Source: Antedon mediterranea (Eukaryota > Echinodermata > Crinoidea > Comatulida > Antedonidae). Taken from it: 64,000 nucleotides of DNA. The translations under genes and the position numbers were made by a program. The stretch covers positions 17,578,101 to 17,642,100 of the forward strand of contig NC_092677.1 of the NCBI RefSeq assembly GCF_964355755.1, in the 5' to 3' direction. Of this stretch, positions 46,235 through 61,200 are shown one piece after another (within the stretch, counting starts at the first letter, position 1; the number at the start of each line of letters is the position of its first letter). The notes under the pieces are model-generated. The model saw nothing but the letters and a program-made list of their open reading frames with translations. It searched no databases and had not been told where the DNA came from.

Positions 46235-49200
46235 GTAAGAGATTAAACATTTTTGTTTGGTTAATTTTCTAAAGCTCTGTCTAGACTATCAAACTAGTTT
46301 GGCAAAACAACTGTGATGTGCCCAAATATTTTTATTTTTTATTTTTTTTTATTTCATCATATAATACATTACAAAGGAAAAATATAATCAAAAAAAATTG
46401 CACTCCAGTTTTTTCTGAAATTTTTTCCTGGAGGAGTTCCATATCCTTTTTACTATTGGACAATTACAGAACAAATGCTGAATGGTTTCGATTTTACCAT
46501 CTCCAAATGAGCACATTGAATTTTTTTTTATATTCATTTTAAATAATTGTTCATTTGTTGCAATTATTCTATTTACAATTTTATATTGTGCCCAAATATG
46601 GTAGTAATATGACGTCATCATGTCCATATATGGGCACATTACATTTATATGTCACATAAAGTTTAATAGTGTAGACAAAGCTTAAAAGCAATTAGCAAAG
46701 ATATTTAAAATAAAAAAGATGAATGTTTGGTATGTTTATTTAAATCTTTATTGTTTGTATTGTTTCCAGGAGATAGTGAGCAAAGACGGGCAAAGGAACG
46801 GCGTGCCATATCCAAGATAACCCGTGAAGAGCTGGAAGATAAATATTTACGACTGCACGATGAAAACTTGGTTCTCAAAAGACATGCAAGAAAACAAGAG
46901 GATAAAATTAAAAAGTAAATTAAAAAAGGGGGAAAATATATGCGGGCAAATTTGACTGTACAATGTCCGATTTAGGTGCTGAAATCGAGGCTTTACACCT
47001 AAATACCTAATTTTGTACTCTTTATACTACGGGAGGATATAGCCTTGATCAAACGAGTCGCTGTCCAAATTGACCAGCAAAAGTCGAATCTGAACGTTAG
47101 CTACAATTCCTTCAGGTTTAAATTAGTTAAGTCTAATGATTAACTTTACCAAACCATTGCCTGTCCAGTACAACTTAAAACTAACCAAGATGCTGTAGTC
47201 CAATGCCGCTGTTATTTCTTGTTAAAACCCTGGAGTTCTTTATGGTAAAACTAACCTTGTAAATAATGTGTATAATAATAATAGTGTGGACAAAGGTCAG
47301 CAGTACCCATGGCTTTGAGTAAAGCATTCAATTTACCATTTTTTAAAGGCCAGGTGCGGGCAAAAAATTTCTATTGATCATACATTCCAATAATTATCGA
47401 TCTATAGTTTCCCCTATGTTTCATAATTTTTGGGATTTTATTTGTGTTACATGAGCTTGTTGAAAATAAGCCCTTTCTTATCAGTGGGGGATAGTTCAAA
47501 TTACACAGTAAAATCTCTATTCTTTTGTACACACATTTTGTAAATAGAGAGGCTTTTTAAAAAGCTATGAAAAATAAATGGTGTGGTAAAAAATGTTATC
47601 AGATGACTAAATATAGGTAATATAACTTGAATATTACATTTCTGATATTTTTATTCAACTTCAGATTTTTATTTTCATGCTATAGCAAAAATTATCCACC
47701 GTATATCCACCATCTTTTTTCACCGTCTAGGGAGTCACCAGACATATTATTACATTAGGTTAACTACCTAACTACTGAAAAAAAGTCTTCCTGGTTTTTA
47801 TGGAAGAATTTCGCCAAATTTTGTATTTGACCATATTAAGGGAAATTCATGTTTTTTCGTCTCGATTTCTGTTACAAATATTTGATTTATGTACAATTAT
47901 CCAAATATTATATTTAAAATTCATGCCTGTACCTGAGCTTTAAGTTCAATGGCTTTTATCTATTTAAAAATCAGGATGGCTACAAAACTGCTCCGTCTTG
48001 TGAATGACAAGAAAAAACAAGCACCAGAAGGAGCAATGAAGAAAGGTCGAGATATTGAGATGGAGGAAATGCTTGATGATCTCCATACCAAAGTACGAGA
48101 ACTGACAAAACAGAACGATGCTTACAAGAACAAGGTTAGTATTTCATTACAACATTTATGTGAAAATTTATAGTGTACAACACTGACTTTCTGGCTTCCA
48201 GACCTCTTTTTTAGGTTCTGTCACGTATGCCAGAACTAGGTGCATCTTCTCAGCACTTCCCCATGAAATTGTACATGGGGGTTAACAAACATTTTAATTC
48301 AACACTGTTTTTGATGAGTATTATCGTTTCCGGCGCCTTGAAAAAACCAATATGACATTGTTTGCAGTGTCCAATCTAAGGGTTCAAATCCCAGTAACTG
48401 TAGGTTCACATTAACCCAGTTTCAGTTGGGAACACAGGCCTAAAAAGTGAAATACTGGATTGTTAGGCGTAGATGCTCGCTGCCTCGTTAGATTTTAATT
48501 ACACATTTGATATGTGTTTTTCGTGTAAGCGTGCATTTTATTTACATACTGTGAATAGCCAACAATTGGTAAAATCAATGATAACAAGTTCCTCTCTGAA
48601 TCTTGATTGAACCATGGATTAAAGAATAGAAGGATATGCATCGACGTGAGATCAAGGGTTCCTTGACTCTCGCCGACAGACCGCGGACCGCCCACAATGT
48701 TACAGTTTAATTAACCGCATGGTAACAACGAAACGGTCGCGTGCCTAATATATTGTTTACTGCACATGTGCAACGACATTTAACCTAGTTGACTACGCTT
48801 CTTTCGCGCGTTCTTTGTTGCACTGTATGTATTCATACATATTTGAACAGTATAATCAGTGGCGTAACGGCTATGTGCGCTCACTGGCTAAACCGAAGCT
48901 TGGGGCCCATGAGCAGTGCCCAGAGGAACAGGCATAAAATATGTCGAAAATGCTAAAAACGTCCGAGGCCTCGATCTTTGAAACTTGGAGGGCCACTTAG
49001 GTTTCTTAAAGAAGTGGCTTCAGGCCTCTGGCTCACGCCACTGAGTATAATGTTTATTGAAAACAGTTATAAAATTACATTGTATGTTATTGTGAAGACC
49101 CTAATGTAGGCCTACTTCATCAATATACCAGATAAAAACAATACTATATTGTTATTGGCTTAGAATTGTAGATGCTATAATTGTAATTAGTATAGGTTTC

Positions 49201-52200
49201 TGCCGCGATTGATCTACGCTAATGTTTTTATGACATTAAAGTAGCATTTTATGACCTGTAGTAGCCCTACATCTGAGACAATAACTATTTATTTGTTGTC
49301 TCAGCCTACATACATGTAAAATTACAAAATCAGCAAGGATACTAGGCCTAGGCTTACTAGTAAACCATATGTTTTGCCGACATTGATACTGCCTAGGTAG
49401 GCCTAGGCTAATATTAAGTGTAGTAGATACAACTTGTAATCATGATCTATATACTACTGTTGTCTTACTTCTTGTGTGAATAATAATAGGTACTTCGTTT
49501 GTTCGTGATTAAGTTTGCCCTGTGTGTACTTTTCAAAACGACCGCTAGGTAACGAATCGCAACTATACATAGCCAGCCAATCCCGGATCAGGGATCGCTG
49601 TTTTCATTCAATTAAACCCGGTGATTGGATGTGATGTGGATGACATAACCACTAGCCAATCACCAGGCACTACAATTTAAATATAATCACATCGATAATT
49701 AAAGAGATTTATGAAGAAACCACTGCTTAGCCATATATTAAAAACACGATTGTTGTATGGGTGAACACCGGCCACGCTAACAACATACATGGTCAAATGC
49801 ATAATTTAATATTCTATAGATTAACGCAATTTTTAATGAAAGAATATGGCAGGCAAATAATGATAATTCAAATATAAAAATTGCATATTTTATTAATATT
49901 ACCAACTACTTAAAATTACCAGTCGTAAGAAAGTGAACTTTTCGTAGTCCGATTGTGATGAAACTAAAACAGAATTATTCAGCAATATATTTTGGTTGTC
50001 AATTAATCATCGACGCAGACATGTCAATAGAACATTCAGACTGCGCATACGATTTCTACATGGTTACGTTTTGGTCTCAAAAAATGTAACAGTTGATTCG
50101 CAGCGTTTTACAGAGGGCCGCGGTTAGAGACATGGAGTTCAATGAGCGTGTTTGTTTGATTGGCAGCAGTGCTTTAGTATAGGCAAGCGCGTTGGAAAAT
50201 CGTTTGATGTCACCGTCGATGCATATCCTTCTATTCTTTAATCCATGATTGAACTAAGGTTTACTTTACTCAGTAGGAAATAGAAGATTAAATAAAATAA
50301 AACAAAGAAATTACAATATATTTTCTTTTTTGGGTCAAATTTTCAGTTAATGATAGCAAAGCAGCAGTTAGCGACACAGAGCAAACGACAGACATCTTAC
50401 CCTCATGTCCAGTCCAGAATTGACACAGTAAGTAGGATAATAGAATTGTAAGTTATTGGAGTTTGCCAACAATCATGACTTTGGTTTTTAATAGTTTTGT
50501 GAACATTGGCGAACTTACAAAATCGTACATTGTGGGATCATTTTTGCGGAGATGCGATTGAGAATGGATTCTCTCATTTATGATCAAAGCATTTATTAAA
50601 GCACAACATTTCTGTTTCTGCTCCTGCTCTTTGACATATAATTAATAAGTCTTTAATGCATATCATTTTTAATGTCTCATAACAGGGTCGAGCTAAGGCA
50701 TCACCAGACACAGGCAGACGAAATTCTAAACCACCCATAGATGATCGCAGGTATGTTTGATTTAAATAGTTACAATTTTCTCTGATTACTTTCTTTTCAT
50801 ATTAATATCTACATAAAGAGAGTGAACATAATTATTTGTCAATGATAATTGAACAAACAAGATGCAGTAGGCCTACTATAGTGATTTATTCTGAGCATAG
50901 GAGAATGAGCTGTGTTGTGGTAGAGTGGCCAGTTCCTTTCCATGCCGTCGGCGTCGTACTTGCCATTATTTTTTAACCAAGTATTCACATAAAACTGAAT
51001 TGAAGTCTAGTCTCTCTGCACAATAGCCATATCATTTGTCTTGCTGCATGACTCAAAACATATATACATGATATGTGGTATACTACAACCAATTGAATAT
51101 AATACATACTATTATTATGGCTTATTTAAATTGGCCCTTGTATGTAGCTGTAAACGAAAGTATGTACCCGGCTCAACATGAACTATTTTTTATTGAAAAG
51201 GTTAATTTGCTCCAATTATATCATACTAATAGGAAAGATGTCATAAATTTTGTTGAAGGTTTGAAATTAATTAGTTCATTAATTAAAAATGTTGTGTATC
51301 TTTATAGATCAGCAACACCTCGTGCATTCAGGCAGGATGTCCTTCCACGATATGGACACAGTCTGTTAGAAGAGGCTAGGGAAGAAAACAAACGATTGTA
51401 AGTTTTTGCTTTATTTTTTTTGTGTTGCAACATGGTTTAATTTAACCCCTGCTGAAATTCACTCATTCTGAGCATTCTGTGCAGCTGAAATAAATTGGTA
51501 AAATTGCGTTAGCCAATACGTACTCAAGCATAAACCCAGTCTTTGGTATAAGCCTTGTCTAATTTTTTTTTTTAAATGATTCAGATGTATAATAACAGTT
51601 TAACAGTGCTTGCCATTTTGAAATAGATTCTATGTTGTGCTTAATTCAGCCTGGAATAAAAATATTATTTGTTTTACTTTTTCAGAGAAGATTTCCTAAG
51701 TCAATTACAAGATCAAATAAATATTTTAGAAGATGACAAAGAAATGTTACAAGATCAGGTATAATACAAATAGTGAATATTTCATTCGCTGAAAGATTTA
51801 ATTCTTTATTTAATGAGGCGGAGCCGAGTTAAATAGAGCAGTCAATTTGTCAGCAAATGAAATATTATTGCCATTGAACATTCAGAACAGAACATTCATT
51901 ATTTATTTTATAACGCACCTACTGTTCTAAACTAAACCTTTATTCAATCAATCCATCTTAAATCATCATCCAAGGCTAGTCTAGTCAAAAATCAGTTCAA
52001 TAGTGCTGTTCATTATTGAAAATAATGAATGACATGTGATGAGATTAACCAATCAAATGGCAAGAATACAACCAGGTATGTTATATTACATTGATAACAT
52101 TTATTTTGCATTTGAATATGTTTAAAAACATTTTGCTTTTATAGATGCAGACAAGGGAATTAGAACATGATGAAGAAATATTACAATTAAAGCGAATGAT

Positions 52201-55200
52201 GAATCAAGGTCAAAGGTTAGTTGTTTGTTAAGCCATAGTTTTAGGAAATGTATTCTTGGTTGGTACTAGGATTTTGTTCCAGCAATTCAACATCACTATT
52301 ATGAGTCTGGTTTATAAAGCACTGGCTTCCCATCCTGTAGTTTGTGAGTCATGTGCTCAATTGTTGTTGGATGGTGTAAATATAAAATGATACATTTTAT
52401 GCACTTTCAACATCCTTTAATAATATCCTGGATTTATATAACGCCTAATGTTGTGAAACCTCTAAGGGCTGAACATTATTACCCCGGTCAACACGTATGG
52501 AAACATACTCCCATAATGCAGCTAGTAATCAGCGCAAAGTAGTGTCTTAATCTAATCGGGTACCCATTTATACACCTGTGTGGAGAGAGGCAAACGTAAG
52601 TATCTTGCCTAAGGATACAAGCAATGCGGCAGAGTTGGATCTGAACCGCGATCTCATGATCAGTAGTCCAACGTCCAACACACTGCGCCACACACCCTTA
52701 CATGCGACACACACCCTTACACTGTGATTTTTTTTAAACTGAACTAATTTATTTGTTTTCCTTCAATTTATGTAGTAGTCGAAACAAATTTCGGCTCTGT
52801 ACTGCTTAGATCAATGTTGTTTACTATCTGTATTTTTTGTGTTAGACTTATACAGTACAATATTCTTTATGCATTTTCTTAACATGGCAACTCTTAATTC
52901 TTTAACTTTTCAACAGAAAAACAGCCAGGTAGGTAGCCCACATCACAAGCACATATTGCATGCGTGTCCTAACATTCCTAATTATTTTTTATTTTTGTTA
53001 GTGATGTTGTTTTTTGGATAGATATTAACACAAAAATTACCTGACAGTATTTTCTTGCTTTACTCCTTTTGCTAAAAAATGAAACAAATACTTTATTGAA
53101 ATGGAGTATATGGATTGTTTCCTGGTATGTAGCGCCCACAGATACCCTGCTCCTCCCTTGCTCACAAACAGGAAAGCACTCGAGAACTGTGCTGGGCTGA
53201 GATGCCAATAGTTATTTTTTTAAGGCCTTCCAACCATCCTAATTTTAATACAGCACTTACACAAGAAACCTTTCCCCCTCATAACCACTCTAAGACTTTG
53301 CCATCCCTGAGCACTATATACAGTAAATGATCTCCTTAAAATGTTGACTACCATTGCTAAATTTGATGAATGTTTGGGGCGATTTTTTACAGGAGATTTT
53401 TAATGACAGTTTTAACCTAATCATATGTTTTGCATTTATCTGTTTGTGTTGTATAGTGTTTTTTGTTGTTGTATTGTCAGTCTGTATTGTTTGTGTAATA
53501 TACATACAAATAAATTAATATAATAATTCATTATGTTTGCTGATATATTAAACATCTGTATGAGACCATATTAGCCTTTACAAACAAATGTTAAAGGTTA
53601 CAAAAAATCCTAAATTACATTGTATACTTTTTTCTTTTACTAATTAAATTGAATTTTCCTATAAATGATAGAATATTATCATTAGTAAACACTATTTATA
53701 TTATTTATTAAACAGTATTGCAATAAACTTAAAATATTTTATAATTTTATATTAATATAAACCTCAACTTGTTAAAAAATTATTAAAAAATTATGTATTA
53801 TCAGTTCTTTAAATTGAGAACAGAAAGCTATACCATATATACATAAATAAAATAATAAAAAGTAAATTGACAATTATTTTTTTGAACCTTTTTAATATTA
53901 TACATAAATAATTATTAATTAATTATTATTATTATATTAATAAAGAAAATACTACATTTACTGTAGAATGATAAATATCTAATTTCATATTTCAATACTA
54001 AATAATATTATTCTTTATTTTTTTTCAGGTCAAATATTCAAGAGAATGTAGAATTGATTCGTCTGCAGCGTGAGCTGAAAGATAAATCTAGCAAATTAAC
54101 AGCACTACAAACACAGTTTGCCAGTCTACAAGAGGTAAATGTTTGCTGTTCTTTTCTCATTTAATGAAATGGCCTTCCATCTCATTACCAATCTTTACCA
54201 CCAACTTCAATTGCTTACCATGCAGTGGTGAGGGAGGGTATACCCCTTAATTATGCCCAGTTTACATTTCACCTGACGACTATCAATAGTAAATCCGCTG
54301 TCCAAAGTTTCTTTTTTTCAATTTAAATAATGTTCAACCAGCAGCTACAAATAAAAGATCATTCTAAAGATGCGTAATTTTATTAACCAAGGAGTGATCA
54401 ATGGTATAGTCTATGATGAGGGTGTACATAATGAGTCTTTTCAGTACCTAAATATACCTTATAATGGGCTGGGTATATGATACGTGTAGTTGGGGGGGGG
54501 GGGGGGAGAGAATCCAGCCAGAGCACCCCAATTTTTAAACCCTATTTCAAAATCCTGAATCTGCCACTGTTATTTGTTAGTAGAAGAAACCAATTATGTA
54601 GTTTGCATCTCTAATTGCAGAACTTGAAAACTGTTAAAAAGAGTCATGATGCTATGGTGTTAGAAATTGAAGATCAGAATAAACTGGTACAAATTGAACA
54701 AAATAAGGTACTTACGTTACAAAACCAACTGAAACAAGGAAGTGGAACACAGAGAATCATAGCAGAGGTATGTACATTAGGAAAATAGTACAATCATACA
54801 GAGATTAGAGAGTGGCTGAGCTATTTTTTTCTTCTTTTGAAAGGTGAAAACATAAAGAATTTGTGTGTGTTTGAGTTGGAGCTAGAAAATCTAGGAAATC
54901 TATGGAACAATATCGTATAGAATATGCTAATGCTATTGTTGTACTTTCAATCTCAATTTTTATTTATTGTTTGTTATCATTCTTTTTTTTGCTACAGCTT
55001 CATGAAAGAATTTCAGATATAGAAAGTGAGAAAGAAATCTTAAGAGAAGCAAATGAAAAACTGTTAAACAGGTTTGTGAAAAAAAAAAATGAAAAAATTA
55101 TATTCTTTACAGTGTAAAGTTACAATTTATAAATATAGATTAAAGCTTGTGTTGAATGCAAGACTGAGTGTCTCCATATATTTGCTAGTTGATGTGAAAG

Positions 55201-58200
55201 GGGTATTCCATCCCTTTCTGTCCATATGTTTATGGAATGGATGTGTTTTTGCATTATATGGCAACATCTCAAAGCATAGGAGACTAGATTTTACACAATA
55301 CAACAACTTCCATCTACACAGCATTCATTCCATGAAACTATCTACATAAGGTTTTATCCAGTATGTACCACCCTATATTTGAGTAAATTGCAATGATCTA
55401 GCAATCTATTGTAGGGTGTGTTAACACGCTCAACCACTGTATGAGGTCAAAGTTAATAATTAAAAGCCTATTAAAATTAATCATACTGTATTACAATAAA
55501 TTATAGATATTTTTGTCATAGTTTACTTCTTAATGTTAAATTTATGGTGTTATTTGAATGTCACTTTTTGATTGGTTTTCGTAAGTCTACATTATCAAAC
55601 TAGTTTGACAAAAAAAGTAAATATGGTAGTGATATGAAATCATCACATTTTTGATAGTGTAGATAGAACTTTTTGACGATCACAATGATTGAAACTGTTC
55701 TGTTAAAAAGTTGGTTTGTTCAACATAATATTTCACTCTTTCCTAAAATTATGTATATATTTCTGCAGTGCTTTTGATGCTGAGAGAGAGCGTCAATATC
55801 GTGCCAACGAGAAGCAGCTTAAAGTACAAATAGCTCAACTTGAGGCTACCCTTAAGGGTGACTTGAATGATAAGAATACAATCCTAGATAAACTTACAGA
55901 AGAAAGAGGTGAGTAACTTAAATTGTAAATATTAGTATGTGTATTGAATGTTTTGAACAGTACAGTAAATCCCATTTTTATTGTTTATCATATCAATATT
56001 CCAGTTCCCTCACATGGGAGCTGATATCTAATTTTTTTAAATTACAATATAGGAAAATACAATATTTACAATTTAAAAAATTCATCCAAAAAAGATACAA
56101 TACATATGAAGATAGTAAATTCTTTGGGACACCCCTACTAAGGGGACATTTTCCTGTAAAAGAACAAAAGGCAATATATATTACAGCCAACCACTATTCA
56201 GGCGACTTTTGTGTCCCAAAGGTGTCCCTTATAGGGTTTTATTGTAGTAGTTTTTTATGGCTCCTCCATACAAGCTTGCAAGCGTATTCGTTTGTTTATA
56301 CTTTATAATATATTCTGTCTGTATTTAGAATCGCATGAGAAACTTCAAACCGATTTCCGTGAGCTGCAAATTACACATTTCCAAGTAAAACAGCAGTTGG
56401 ATGAACTGCAGGACAAGATGCGTTTCTTTAACAATGAAAGCGTAGTAGACTTCGCAGAGATTGAAGAAGCTCTTGTACTCGTCAAGGTGAAAATACATAT
56501 TCTCAAAACTGTTAAATATTCAAAATTTTGACAAATTTTGTTATTGGTGGCTTCAGAAGATAGAAATAGTCTGACCAGCATTTGTTTAACAAGGAACTTA
56601 TTTTCGCTAGTAAACATAAACCAGAGGAATAATGTAAAACTGAGAATGTCTTAAATTTTCAGTTGTCGTGCTACTTTCGCCTTGCGGTGTGGCGTTAGGG
56701 CCAATTTACACAGACGAGCGGTAACGGCTCTTCCCACGTAGAATCTTTATCGCCCGTCCGGATTGTGTGTCTATTGTCTATATTTTATTACTGTCCAGGA
56801 TGAATGGTCTTCATTAATTGATTTTGTTGTTATTTATTAGAGGAGGAAAGAACAAGGCAGCCAGGATCTCGACTTCCTTGAGAGAGTTGATGAGGAAGTG
56901 AACAGAGGTAGGTATACTTGTTTGTTGTTGATTAATCAATCAACCAATCTCACAACTAGGACCTATAAAATACAAAAAGGAGAAATTTTATTTGTTTGTT
57001 TGCTTAAAAAAAACATGATTATAATGAAGAATCCGATTCACTGTATATCTCATTATGGCATTATATGTCTAGGTTCTTAGGCAAGCTCTTTAATACAGTC
57101 TCACATATGTATCACATGTGGTGTCTGTATAATGTTTTGGCTCATGGTCTATGACATAGATATCACATGTGATGCATAATATATCTATGATACTTGACAA
57201 ATTATAGATGCATTACTGCAAATCAACAAAATGAAGGAGGTCAAAGTAAGCTAAGGCATCCACTAAGGACCTTTTCAGACCTACAGAGTTATGCTTTCAT
57301 ATCGTACAAGTCATTTGGTTTGAACCAGGAAAAGATTAGTTGAAGCCACTTCTTGCAACACCAATCATACGTTCGTTGCGACAGCTCAAGGTACAAGATT
57401 AGAGAACGATATGAAAGTCATGCATGAATGATTTTGCACTTCAACCAATTAAATTTACTTTTGCACTGAGATGTTCGCCAAAATCTGTGACACTTCAGTT
57501 TTAGTGTAGCGTCTGAACACTTTTACACTACAAATTACACATACATTACATAACTCCATGGATCTGAACATACCCTTACTGTATACTAAATTTAAAATGG
57601 CAACTTTGATAAGTATTTTATTACTCAATTTCTTTAAAGATTTAAAGCTACAGGTGGTGACTCTGCAGGCAGAGCACGCTGACACAGTCAATGAGCTAGA
57701 GAAGACTAGAAACATGCTGATACTGCAACACAAAATAAATAGAGACTATCAGGCAGAAGTGGAGAATTCTACTCATAGATTGGAAGAGTACAAAACTGAG
57801 TATGACACTAAACTTGAGGAATACTCGCAGTTACTGGATATTAGGGCTGCTAGGATAAAGGTAAGTCACTACTCATTGGCTGAGTGGACTTAATGTGTAA
57901 AACGATCAGTTTAGAATAAAAGTAAGAACGATTGATTTTATATTTTGTACATCAGTTGAGTGTAGACATACACTGATAATGACACTAAACTTGAGGAACA
58001 CTCACAGCTAGGATAACAATTGGTGACTACTCATTGACTGGAGATTTAGAATGAAAAAATAATAGGTTGAGTGCATTACTCATATTGGAAGAGTAAATAG
58101 TGTGTGACACAAACTGGTGGAATATTACTGGATGTTAGAACTGCTGGATAATCTCATTGAGTTGAGATTACAAACTCAGTAGATGTGAGGAGTTCTTTCA

Positions 58201-61200
58201 GATTAGAATTAAAGATAGGTTGAGCACAGTACTTTACTTTATTGCACATAGATAACATGACTGCAGACATAAAATAAATCATTTTATTTATATTAATCTA
58301 GAAATTGGAACGTCAACTAAAAGACATAGCATATGGGACTAAACAATATAAAATAGCAGATACTGAAATGGAGGTTAGTATGTATTTGTAAAATTGTGTG
58401 AACCTCAAGTGCAATGCTGAAGATATTGAACATGATGTCATGAACCTCAAGTGCAATGCTGAAGATATTGAACATGATGTCATGAACCTCAAGTGCACTG
58501 CTGAAGATATTGAGCATGGTGTCATGAACCTCAAGTGCACTGCTGAAGATATTGAGCATGGTGTCATGAACCTCAAGTGCACTGCTGAAGATATTGAACA
58601 TGATGTCATGAACCTCAAGTGTACTGCTGAAGATATTGAACATGATGTCATGAACCTCAAGTGCACTGCTGAAGATATTGAACATGATGTCATGAACCTC
58701 AAGTGCACTGCTGAAGATATTGAACATGATGTCATGAACCTCAAGTGCAATGCTGAAGATATTGAACATGATGTCATGAACCTCAAGTGCAATGCAGAAG
58801 ATATTGAGCATGATGTCATGAACCTCAAGTGCACTGCTGAAGATATTGAGCATGATGTCATGAACCTCAAGTGCAATGCTGAAGATATTGAGCATGATGT
58901 CATGAACCTCAAGTGCACTGCTGAAGATATTGAACATGATGTCATGAACCTCAAGTGCACTGCTGAAGATATTGAACATGATGTCATGAACCTCAAGTGC
59001 AATTCTGAAGATATTGAGCATGATGTCATGAACCTCAAGTGCAATGCTGAAGATATTGAGCATGATGTCATGAACCTCAAGTGCACTGCTGAAGATGTTG
59101 AACATGATGTCATGAACCTCAAGTGCAATGCTGAAGATATTTAGCATGATGTCATGAACCTCAAGTGCACTACTGAAGATATTGAGCATGATGTCATGAA
59201 CCTCAAGTGCACTGCTGAAGATATTGAGCATGATGTCATGAACCTCAAGTGCAATGCTGAAGATATTGAGCATGATGTCATGAACCTCAAGTGCAATGCA
59301 GAAGATATTGAGCATGATGTCATGAACCTCAAGTGCAATGCTGAAGATATTGAACATGATGTCATGAACCTCAAGTGCACTGCTGAAGATATTGAGCATG
59401 GTGTCATGAACCTCAAGTGCACTGCTGAAGATATTGAGCATGGTGTCATGAACCTCAAGTGCACTGCGGAAGATATTGAACATGATGTCATGAACCTCAA
59501 GTGCACTGCTGAAGATATTGAACATAATGTCATGAACCTCAAGTGCACTGCTGAAGATATTGAACATGATGTCATGAACCTCAAGTGCACTGCTGAAGAT
59601 ATTGAACATGATGTCATGAACCTCAAGTGCAATGCTGAAGATATTGAACATGATGTCATGAACCTCAAGTGCAATGCAGAAGATATTGAGCATGATGTCA
59701 TGAACCTCAAGTGCACTGCTGAAGATATTGAGCATGATGTCATGAACCTCAAGTGCAATGCTGAAGATATTGAGCATGATGTTATGAACCTCAAGTGCAC
59801 TGCTGAAGATATTGAACATGATGTCATGAACCTCAAGTGCACTGCTGAAGATATTGAACATGATGTCATGAACCTCAAGTGCAATTCTGAAGATATTGAG
59901 CATGATGTCATGAACCTCAAGTGCAATGCTGAAGATATTGAGCATGATGTCATGAACCTCAAGTGCACTGCTGAAGATGTTGAACATGATGTCATGAACC
60001 TCAAGTGCAATGCTGAAGATATTTAGCATGATGTCATGAACCTCAAGTGCACTACTGAAGATATTGAGCATGATGTCATGAACCTCAAGTGCACTGCTGA
60101 AGATATTGAGCATGATGTCATGAACCTCAAGTGCAATGCTGAAGATATTGAGCATGATGTCATGAACCTCAAGTGCACTGCTGAAGATATTGAGCATGAT
60201 GTCATGAACCTCAAGTGAACTGCTGAAGATATTGAGCATGATGTCATGAACCTCAAGTGCACTACTGAAGATATTGAGCATGATGTCATGAACCTCAAGT
60301 GCACTGTCGAAGGTACTGAGCATGATGTCATGAACCTCAAGTGCAATGCTGAAGATATTTAGCATGATGTCATGCTGTGTTTGTCCAATGATTATTTGTT
60401 TATTTGAACGTAGTGTTGAAACATGTATTGGGCCTTGTTTGTTTTATGAGTGCTCCTGTTGTTGTTTAATTTATTCAAAAGAGAGGTGGTGGATGGTTGA
60501 CCCTCTGGAGTTTCGGCATTTTTCTTTGACTGTGTAGAAATTTGCTATTTTAATTATGTAAAAATATAAAATAATACAAATTTATACATATATAGATGTA
60601 ATTATCACAGTCAACTTTCCTAAAAAGGACATTATAGGTCACATTTTATTATTATATTATTGCAGATGGAGGATGAAATGGAAGAAGTAGATGAATCAGT
60701 TAAACTAGAAAGAGGGCAAAACTTGATGGAAATTCATATACAAAAGGTAATATTAACGTTTCTTTCATAATTTTTGAAAAATGACAGATTCTTAATTTAT
60801 TCATTTTTAATTTTATTCAAATTTCCATCTTTTGTAGATTGAATTCAGTCAAGAAGGTTTAAGAGTGCTTGATGATTCGGACCCAGCAACATTTGTAACT
60901 TATGAATTCTTTGAATATGAACTCCAGTCAACACCTGTAGTGAAGGGTTCAAGGTGATGCAATGAAATTTATTTTCTGTATCTAGGCCAAGACTCCTGGC
61001 ATAGTGCTCATACCTAAAAATGGTGGGGGATAATAAAGACCAAGACCTAGGCTAGCGCAGAACAGAAAATTAAGAATATATTTGTCATTTCAATCGTATA
61101 TTAGTTCCATTTCATCCCCTTTGTGACATGGGCCACTCTGGTTGTTTTAATAACAAGGTGATTCAACTGGTTGGTAGGAACAGTAACATCAAAGTAACAT

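Noticed and set aside
54224-54548. hAT element between CAGTGGTGAG and GCCACTG
   Set aside because: The two ends only partly match and the flanking 8 bp differ.
58313-60365. Very long reverse-strand frames (up to 682 residues) and forward frames over the minisatellite
   Set aside because: The 42-bp unit is a multiple of three and lacks stops in several frames, so these frames arise automatically from the repeat.
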